Below, one piece after another: positions 57,315-64,000 of a DNA stretch of 64,000 bases; the first letter of the stretch is position 1, and each line of letters opens with the position of its first letter. The DNA comes from DATARH01 sp963847345 (GTDB taxonomy: Bacteria > Pseudomonadota > Alphaproteobacteria > ATCC43930 > CGMCC-115725): NCBI GenBank assembly GCA_963847345.1, contig CAWJZU010000019.1, positions 41,902-105,901 on the forward strand. The letters are read 5' to 3'. The translations under genes and the position numbers were made by a program. The notes beneath the pieces were generated by a model, which was not told the DNA's origin, did not search any database, and saw nothing but the letters and a program-made list of their open reading frames with translations.

Positions 57315-60182
57315 GGCTGCGGATAATCGTGATAAAAAGCATCGATGAGCCAATGCAGTCGCGGATCGACGCGGTCCACGATCAGATAGCGGCAAACGGC
57401 GCAGAACCCGTGCACCTCGCCCTTGTCAGACGAGGTGATCCCGCGCTCGTTGCCGGTCGCCAGCGGCGCCCGCATGATGCATGCGCCGGCCGGGTGATAG
57501 ATGCCGCAGGAAAAGGTGGCGCCGCCCTCGTACGCGCCGATGATGCGCGACGGAATGGCCGGGATCCGGCCGCCGGGAAATCTCGCCGCGGGCGGCAGGT
57601 TCCTCGCCTGCTGCGCCTCGATGAAACCGTCACCCGCGGGCGGCGTATAGACCCAAGGCTGTGGCGGATTTGGCACCGGAAGCGCATTTTGCGGTCGGCC
57701 GCTGGAGGTGATGTGCGTCCGTATGAACTGCGACATGATCTCGGCATATTGATCGACGGCGGCGGCCGATGCGGCGGCAGGCACCGGGCTGAACAGGATC
57801 GGCGCGTCGGAGCCGGTGGCGGAGAAATCGGCGGGATTGAGCGACCCGCTTTGCAATCGCGCCTGCAACTGGTGGTCGGCGACCGAGATGACCACGAGCG
57901 GCGGACTCTGCAGAGCGGGTGTCAGGGTTGGCGGATTCGTTTGCGACGGCTTGTACAGCGGTCGCTGGCGCAGGAACACGGTATCGCCGACGTTGAACGC
58001 ATCGCCGGGAATGTTGGTCGGGCGCCCCGGGCTCAACGTGATCGTGAAGACATTGGCAGCGCTCGGGTCCGGGACCGGGGGGCCCGCGAGCACGCCAGCG
58101 CTGCGAATGCGCGGCCACCGCCAGCGCAGTGTGTCTCCGGTTATTCCGGTGCCGGAGGCGACCTCGCTTAACGGCGTGACATTGCCGGAGTTAAAGGTTC
58201 TTTGCTCCTCGGGGCCACCGACCGGCATTGCCCCTGGGCTACGATTGGCGATTCTCCCGTATTCGTCGTTTACGCCAAACGAGTGAGCGATCTCGTGCAC
58301 GCTCCGGGCATGCAGTTCGTTGCTGACGACGGGATCATTCGCCCGATCCCTCGGTATCGGGTACGACACCAGCTACATCGACCGCCCCGGCCCGTAATGC
58401 ACGATTACTCCGGGGTCCTGGACCAATCCGAAGGCGACGATCGGCTGCGGCCCCCCGGTGTTCGAGCCGGAGTACCGAACTCCATTCGTCAAGATGAAGA
58501 CGAGTTCGCGATCCTTGCCCCCTTGAGTGGTCCACGTCTGGCCGATCGTGGCTCCCTGGAACTGGAGTTTGTTGAGGTATTTGTCGAGGTCGCGGCGGCT
58601 GGTCCGAAACCAGGCCAAAGGCCGTATCCTTCTCGTCTGCCAGTCGATGATCGGGGAACCGCATGGCCCAGAGGTCATAAATCGGATTGGTAATGTTTGC
58701 CCCCTGAATGCGCTGCGCGCCGTAGAGCGTCGTCCACTCCGCGACCTTGGCCTGCAGTTCGGCGGCGCTCGATCTATTCGCCAGCCGCTCCGCCGGAACA
58801 GGCAGCCCGACGAAATGGACCAGGTTCGTCAGCGCGGGGACTTGCAGGTCATTAACCACTTTGTTTGGCGGGAAAGGGCTTGATTATCGTGACCGCGGTA
58901 TTGGCGGCGACAACCCGCGCCAGCGCCGGGGTGAACCTCACCTGCGTAGAGCATTGGCGACGACCTTAACGTCGTTCGTCGTCGCGTAGAGGGTCGGATC
59001 CCCCGCGAGGGTGAACCGCTGGTTCGCGGGTAACTTACCGACGAACGGCCTTGCTCGCACGAAGTCGATTTGGCTGTCGCCCGCTTGGCGCGGGCGGTCG
59101 ACCGTCACATCCGTGACCGGAGTTCCGAATATCTCCACGCCCTCGTACAGAAAGGGAAACTCGACTAGGTCGTCGAGCGTGCTCGTCCCGTTCTCGCGCG
59201 AGGACACGAAGACGCTCCAATAGTTCATCGATCCGGAGAGCGCGTTGAACGGCTCCGTGCTCGCGCTGTGCGTGATCCGGTGAACCAGCAGCGCGACCAG
59301 CTTGTCGAAGTCTTCCCGATCTCCCGAGGTGTTGGTGAATCCGTCCGGTAAAAACAGAATGTTCGGAACGTCGTCGTCCGGCGTGATCCCCGGCCCACTC
59401 ACCAGATGCAGTTCCCGTCGGTTGGGCGGCGGTTCACCCCACGGCTCGACGACGGTGATGCTGGCGGTGGCCGACAGCGTCGGCCAACCCGGCTGCCTAA
59501 GGGTAACCGTGATCCTCGACGAGCACGAAAAAAGGCCGAAAACGCCGGTCAGATAGCCGAACGCATCAACTCGGGCGCAGGCGTTGTCGCTGCTCGACCA
59601 GGTAAAGCCGGACTGAGGCGCGGCGCCAGGTGCGAGCGGCGAGGAGGCCAACCGCGTGATGTCACCGACTGTGTCGTCGTCGAAGCGGGCCAGCACAGAA
59701 AACCGCTGTTTTTCGGTGTCAGCCGGAAGCGTGAGAGTCGAGGGTGTCAGCCAGATTTCGGTGACGCTCTCGTGAATGAGCACCCTGAACGAAGGTCCGA
59801 CGAGCGTGGCGCCGGCCGTGGTACGGGCCCGCGGCTCGATAAGGAAGCCGCGCAGGCGGGGCGACGGGGGTGAAGCGGTGGCGTCGACTTCGCCGGAGCG
59901 GTTATTCACGCTCACGCCGCCGCCCGATTGAAAGCCTCCCGCGGACGGGCGATCAAACAAGCCGACAAACCCTATTCCCGCGATATCGGGGGGCAACTGC
60001 GCGGCATCTGCTCGGGTAGAGTGGCCCGCGTCGTCCAGGAGCACCAATCTGGAGCGAACATCGAGCGATTTCGTGCCGCGCAGCACGTGGAGATCGTAGT
60101 CTTGCTCATAGCGCGGATCGAGCGATGTCGGGTCCTCGGGAAGAAACTCTCCGGTGTGCCAGACCATCTTGACAATCGTCAT
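57311..60182 (-). CDS. M64-like zinc metallopeptidase with Ig-like domain, several breaks
   Basis: Residues 1-140 are of unknown type; about 150-260 resemble a bacterial Ig-like domain (TLTLPADTEKQRFSVLARFD to TASITVVEPWG). Then M64 text follows: NILFLPDGFTNTSGDREDFDKLV, PFNALSGSMNYWSVFVSSREN and the zinc site HEIAHSFGVNDEYG (H-E-x-x-H with the later D-E-Y). In M64 IgA-type peptidases the two His and a downstream ligand hold zinc and Glu is the base. Frames break near 58950, 58872 and 58610, and an in-frame TAG stands at 58373-58375. It is the first gene of the operon. No signal peptide is seen. Confidence 0.78.
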
Positions 60183-60949
60183 GTCTACGACCCGTGTTAG
60201 CTAAGACTTGATCGGATCGACGCTGGCTTGTTGGGCCAGGATTGACCCGAGGAACGTCTTCGGCAGGGAAAATCTAGCGCCACGCGCTCACAATAGCATC
60301 CGACCTTCCATTTTGCTGGTGCCGCGTCGCATAATGCCAAGCTTCGGCTGCACCAAGGGCCGATTTCCCGGTGTCGTCCATCGTATCTGCTCCCACTGGG
60401 AACCCCGGACAGAAGCATACTTCTGTCCCGCGCACGTAGCTGTTCCTAATGAAAGTCCGATCCCGGCTCATCTCTGTCGACGCGTGCGCTACACTCCAGC
60501 ACGGTCGCCTAACTGATCCCAGAGCGGTCGTCCAGTCGTGGGGCGGGCTATGGTCCGGATGCGGCGGCAGTCCGGCCGGGGCCGGCCCGAGCGGCATCCG
60601 TCGTAAGTTGCCCCTTAGCGGCCAACACCGGGCGTGCAGCCGCAATCGCCCACTGCTTTAGCGCCGGCGTCGTCAATGCGTCCGGCTACTCCCGCCGCTC
60701 CCAATTCGACAACCGGACAGCAACTGATTTGACGTTGCCGGCCATACTTGTTGGAAATTCATTCAATTGCGAGTCGCCCTGCGCGAGACAGATCGTTGCG
60801 AATGGATCGGTTCTGAACGAAGCCATCCGACTGTGAACTCTTGTGACCTCGACGGAACGCAATTAATGACGGCCAAGCTTCGCCTGCTTTTGACGACCGC
60901 TCGGCACCTTCCCGACTGAAGAAGACGCCGTTGCGTCCGACGGATACTT
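60183..60949. other. Upstream region of the large operon, no gene seen
   Basis: About 770 bp precede the peptidase gene start. Frames are short and unlike known proteins. The operon promoter should lie in 60183-60450, but I could not pick out a convincing sigma-70 or other motif. Confidence 0.4.
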
Positions 60950-61240
60950 GGCGAGGGCATCGACTGGTCGCTCTTTGCCCGCATGGCCGTAGACAAGGCC
61001 TGGCCGGCCTTGTCGGGCGGACCGCTGGACTCAACTGCCGGTGTGGGTCACGATTGGGCGCTGATCCCGGGTCGCGCTTCGCCGCTGATTGTCACCGGAC
61101 GATTTGCGCCACGCCTTCCGCGCCCATTTGCAGCTTACCCGCCAGAGAAATCGTACACTGCTGGTCGAGTTCACCGGGATACTCGATGCTCTGACGCAGG
61201 CGGGGCTCGCCGCGCTGCCGCTCGGGCTTGGCGCAGGCAT
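60950..61240 (+). pseudogene. Fragment of an uncharacterised nucleotidyltransferase family protein
   Basis: Text in two frames reads DWSLFARMAVDKAWPALSGG and, after a shift, PDDLRHAFRAHLQL with RTLLVEFTGILDALTQAGLA. This matches the 'DW--L--LA--H---P-L' and 'L--LL--L--AGI--LPLKG' pattern of the NTP_transf_5 group. The expected KG and the catalytic Asp residues do not follow. Genes of this type often sit in exosortase/PEP-CTERM loci, and a PEP-CTERM protein is next. It is a remnant at best. Confidence 0.35.
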
Positions 61241-61512
61241 CACCGTTTATGCCCCAGAGCCGACCTCCAGATCCGAGTACCACTCGAGCGGTTTGCCCAT
61301 TTCGGCGTGCTCAAGAGCTTCGCCGTCTGGCACGTGACCAGCCGCTCATGCTCGTATTGGGCGCTCGGGCCAATTCGATGGCTACATAGGTGGCTTTTCA
61401 ACGTCAAGAACGTCAGGGAGCAACCTAGCTCCGGTAAAATTCGGCGCCGTGGAATAAGAGCTGGGAAGTGCTGTCTTCCCTTCGGGCGCAACGATCAGCG
61501 GGAGGACGGAAG

Positions 61513-62695
61513 ATGCAAACCTCGGCTCTGCTCAGGACAATACTCCTAACCGCAGCCTTTGTCGTTGTCGCGTTAGGTTCCGGTACGCAGTCGGCCGACG
61601 CAGGTTACATTCAGACGAATCTCAGTCTCGAATATTCCTGGGCTGGCGGGCCTCACCAATTCGCATCTGGTGAACCCCTGGGGCATATCGCGCAGCCCGA
61701 CGAGCCCGTTCTGGGTGTCGAACCAGGGCGACAACACGAGCACGCTATACGCGGTCAATCCCGCGATCGGCACGGTCGCGACGAAGGTGATAGCGGTGAA
61801 CCCGCAAGGCTTCGTGGACATCCCGACGACTGGCCCGCAGCCGCCGCAAGGGCCGACTGGGCAAGTGAACAACACAAATCCCGCGAGCTTCCAGCTGCCG
61901 AACCCGGCCAATCCGGGCACCACCACGAACGCCCGGTTCATGTTTGCCAATCTCAATGGGACGATCTCGGCCTGGGCCGGCGGCTTAGCCTCGACTATCA
62001 AGGCGAGTACGCCGGGCGCGGTCTACACCGGCTTAGCGATCAACGCGGCCCAGACGCAGCTTTACGCCGCGGACACGGCCGGCGGCAAGATCGACGTGTT
62101 CGACAGCGCTTTCGCCCCGGTGAGCCTCTCCCCGGGCGCGTTCACGAACCCGTTCCCTGGCCTGGTGCCGTTCAACGTGCAGGACATCGGCGGGAGCATC
62201 TACGTCACCTACGCGCCGCCGGGACGGCCGAACCAGATCAACGCGGCCTCTGGCCAGGGCGGGGTTGCCGTATTCGACGAGAGCGGAAACCTGATCAAGA
62301 CCCTGATCAATGGCAGCGCACTTGCGGCGCCATGGGGCCTGGCGTTGGCTCCAGCCGATTTCGGTATCTTCAGCAACGATCTGCTGGTCGGCAACTTCAG
62401 CTTCCGGGAAAGCGAGATCAACGCGTTCAGTCCGACCACGGGCGCGTTCCTTGGCACGATCCCGATCGATGTCGGCCTCGGCAACATCCCCGGCGGGCTC
62501 TGGGGGCTGGAGTTCGGCAGCGGGGCAGGTAACGGTGGCAGAGCGAACATCCTCTACCTTAACGACGGGATCAACAGCGAGAACGATGGCCTGTTCGCAG
62601 CTATTTCGGTGCCCGAACCATCCAGCCTGCTGCTGCTTGTCGTAGCCTTGAGTCTCCTCTCGGCCGGGTACCGAATTGTGCAGCGTAGAGCATAA
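61513..62695 (+). CDS. TIGR03118-type protein with PEP-CTERM anchor, frame break near 61637
   Basis: A Sec signal peptide (MQTSALLRTILLTAAFVVVAL, cut near SADAG) is followed, after a one-base shift around 61632-61640, by NIPGLAGLTNSHLVNPWGI and the beta-propeller-like text SPTSPFWVSNQGDNTSTLY, AAPWGLALAPADFG and PGGLWGLEFGSG. The C-terminus is a PEP-CTERM signal: VPEPSS, a hydrophobic helix and the basic end RIVQRRA. Such proteins are cut and anchored or released by exosortase in bacteria making exopolysaccharide. No exosortase gene lies in the window. GGAGGA precedes ATG 61513. Confidence 0.87.
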
Positions 62696-62751
62696 GCTTC
62701 ATCTCTGACGCTGATTGCACCGTAGTAGCGTGCCCCAGATGGAGTAGTCTG

Positions 62752-62967
62752 ATGCGGTCTATTTTACTTCTTGCAACAGTCGTGGTCCTGTTGGCCGGAA
62801 TGCCGGCATCAGCGCAGACCGCCGCTGAGGGCACGTGGGTTCGCATTGCCGGGACGATTGAAGCACTGCACGGTGATGTACTGACGGTCAACGCGGCAAA
62901 GGGTCAGAAGCAGAGCGTGACCCTGAACCCTGATCATCGAACTCACCTGTTGAACCAGGCCCCATGA
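62752..62967 (+). CDS. Small exported protein, probably truncated
   Basis: The 71-residue product has a signal peptide (ILLLATVVVLLAGMPASAQ) and a short domain opening RIAGTIEALHGDVLTVNAAKGQ then VTLNPDH. I recall longer exported proteins with 'GTVEALDGDTLTV' openings that continue for another 100 residues past this point, so the stop after LLNQAP probably reflects truncation. Function unknown. Confidence 0.55.
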   Translation: MRSILLLATVVVLLAGMPASAQTAAEGTWVRIAGTIEALHGDVLTVNAAKGQKQSVTLNPDHRTHLLNQAP

Positions 62968-63139
62968 CCGAGCAGCGGACCGGGTAAAATAACGCGCTGC
63001 CCTCGGCGCCAGAGTATTGTGGAGCGTCACGAGATTTGTCGTGCTTTAGAACGGGGTGACGCAGTAGCATCGTTCGCGATGACGGTGCCATCGCGCGATC
63101 CCGCAGGAAAGCGCAAGTGGGAACGATAGGGAGGACATC

Positions 63140-63709
63140 ATGAAATACGCGCTAGGAAATTTGCTGTTCGCTGGCGTTTTGGCCCTGTCGTTTGGCGCCG
63201 CAAGGGCCGATGTGCTCACGCTGACTTCGTCGGCCTTGAAGGACAACGACCAGCTGGCAGTCAAGAACGCCTGCGCCGACAAACAGCGCAGCCCGAACTG
63301 CGTCGGAGAGAATATCTCGCCGCCGCTCGCGTGGTCGGGCGCACCGGAAGGCACCAAGAGCTTAGCAATGGTCATGCTCGACCCGGAAGGGCGGGCGCCG
63401 GCCGGGGTCGTGCATATGGTGATTTACGGCATCCCCGGCGACGTGAAGGGCTTTGCCGAGGGCGAACTGAGCAAGGAGTCGGACAAATTCGTCGGCGGCA
63501 AGAGCACGATGGAAAAGAACACCTATTGGGGGCCGGGCACACCTCCGAACACCGACTGGCACCATTACACCTTCATCCTGATGGCGACCGATCTCGACCC
63601 GAAGGACCCCGCGTTGAAGCCGGGCATGACCCGCGACGAACTGGCGGCGGCGCTGCAAGGCCACGTCAAAGCCTCAGCTGGTCTGGTAACGCGCTTCAAA
63701 CATCTTTAG
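63140..63709 (+). CDS. YbhB/YbcL-type (PEBP, Raf-kinase-inhibitor-like) exported protein
   Basis: The 189-residue protein has a Sec signal peptide ending near GAARA and a PEBP domain: CVGENISPPLAWSGAPEGTKSLA near residue 55, MLDPEGRAPAGVVHMVIYGIP, NTYWGPGTPPNTDWHHYTF and a YbhB-type ending. The Asp-Pro-Glu and HxxxxxY/GPxxP features form the anion-binding pocket of the family. Its role in bacteria is unclear. GGGAGG precedes ATG 63140. Confidence 0.92.
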   Translation: MKYALGNLLFAGVLALSFGAARADVLTLTSSALKDNDQLAVKNACADKQRSPNCVGENISPPLAWSGAPEGTKSLAMVMLDPEGRAPAGVVHMVIYGIPGDVKGFAEGELSKESDKFVGGKSTMEKNTYWGPGTPPNTDWHHYTFILMATDLDPKDPALKPGMTRDELAAALQGHVKASAGLVTRFKHL

Positions 63710-64000
63710 CGCTAATTAAGCTAGGCTGGACAACGCGTCCGGGCAGGACTGCTAGCGCAGCGCCATTATCCCGAATCGACTAATACGAGAAACGCCCGCC
63801 TTACGAACAGCCCCGGGTTTGCAGCGGCTTGTGAGATCAGGATCGGAATATGTCCGCCGATCACGCCCATGCTACGCCGCCCGCGACATGCAGTTCGGCA
63901 ATGCTGAAGAGTTTTCTTGAAATCGGTGCCACCCTGGATGACTTCCTGCCCACGGTTCTTTCGGCCGGCGGTGGTGGAGCGAGGGCAGCATAGGTCGACC
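63710..64000. other. Right end of the window, no gene seen
   Basis: The last 290 bp contain only short frames with no recognisable text. Confidence 0.4.

Noticed and set aside
57311..58375. A separate gene starting after the TAG at 58373
   Set aside because: The frame continues in register across the TAG and the HExxH site lies just after it, so it is better read as the C-terminal part of the peptidase.
44033..60182. Contractile injection system or tailocin
   Set aside because: I see no sheath, tube, baseplate gpV/gpW-like, or AAA+ unfoldase gene among the five, so the label would be unsupported.

Overview
The window is high-GC DNA (roughly two thirds G+C by eye) from a Gram-negative bacterium, most likely an alphaproteobacterium of the Rhodospirillales/Hyphomicrobiales type. 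The reasons are the dense palindromic repeats with GTCATTGCGAG, CCCGGCGCAGGCCGGG and CCCCGGACTTGATCCGGGG cores, the FNR/FixK-type box, the lipoproteins, the PEP-CTERM protein and the load of TauD, P450, CaiB and carboxymuconolactone-decarboxylase genes. This is an inference from gene content; there is no rRNA or marker set to fix a genus.

Layout. 1-11 kb is chromosomal metabolism and envelope: a two-subunit CoA-transferase, a DUF4142 protein, Ddl facing an alpha/beta hydrolase plus membrane-anchored MurF-like ligase pair, a multi-rhodanese protein with a small lipoprotein, a TauD-type dioxygenase and a cytochrome P450. 11-18 kb is an accessory stretch with two near-identical IS5-family elements in opposite orientation (target duplications TTAA and CTAA), a DUF488/zinc-ribbon pair, a broken IS1595-type transposase with its passenger gene, and a Fic toxin with a small upstream partner; the Fic gene is cut by the second IS5 copy. 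18-35 kb returns to chromosome: HIT protein, DUF1906 lipoprotein, RNase HII, an EF-hand protein, a citrate-synthase relative, a hydroxyacid dehydrogenase, a CoA-thioester operon (tandem CaiB fusion, DUF35, thiolase), a Lon-like/USP/PfkB gene line with an FNR/FixK box before pfkB, and an HsaA-like flavoprotein.

At 34.93 kb a tRNA-Ser(CGA) marks the edge of a decayed integrated element: a broken integrase, two IS256 copies (one ruined, one intact), a primase-like remnant, an excisionase-like HTH gene, two IS21 fragments arranged head to head, a truncated hypothetical gene and a second broken IS1595 transposase (to 43.05 kb).

44.0-60.2 kb is the most unusual part: five very large genes on the minus strand with overlapping or nearly touching ends. 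In order they encode an M64-like zinc metallopeptidase with an Ig-like domain, a DUF6603-type protein, and proteins of 947, about 1,500 and 805 residues for which I know no function. None has a visible Sec signal. I regard this as the candidate undescribed system. The last 4 kb holds a degraded nucleotidyltransferase-like fragment, a TIGR03118-type PEP-CTERM protein, a clipped small exported protein and a YbhB/PEBP protein.

Many otherwise healthy genes carry one-base frame breaks, often next to short homopolymers (listed per gene). They occur in chromosomal and accessory genes alike, so uncorrected sequencing or assembly indels are as likely as real decay; composite coordinates are given for such genes.
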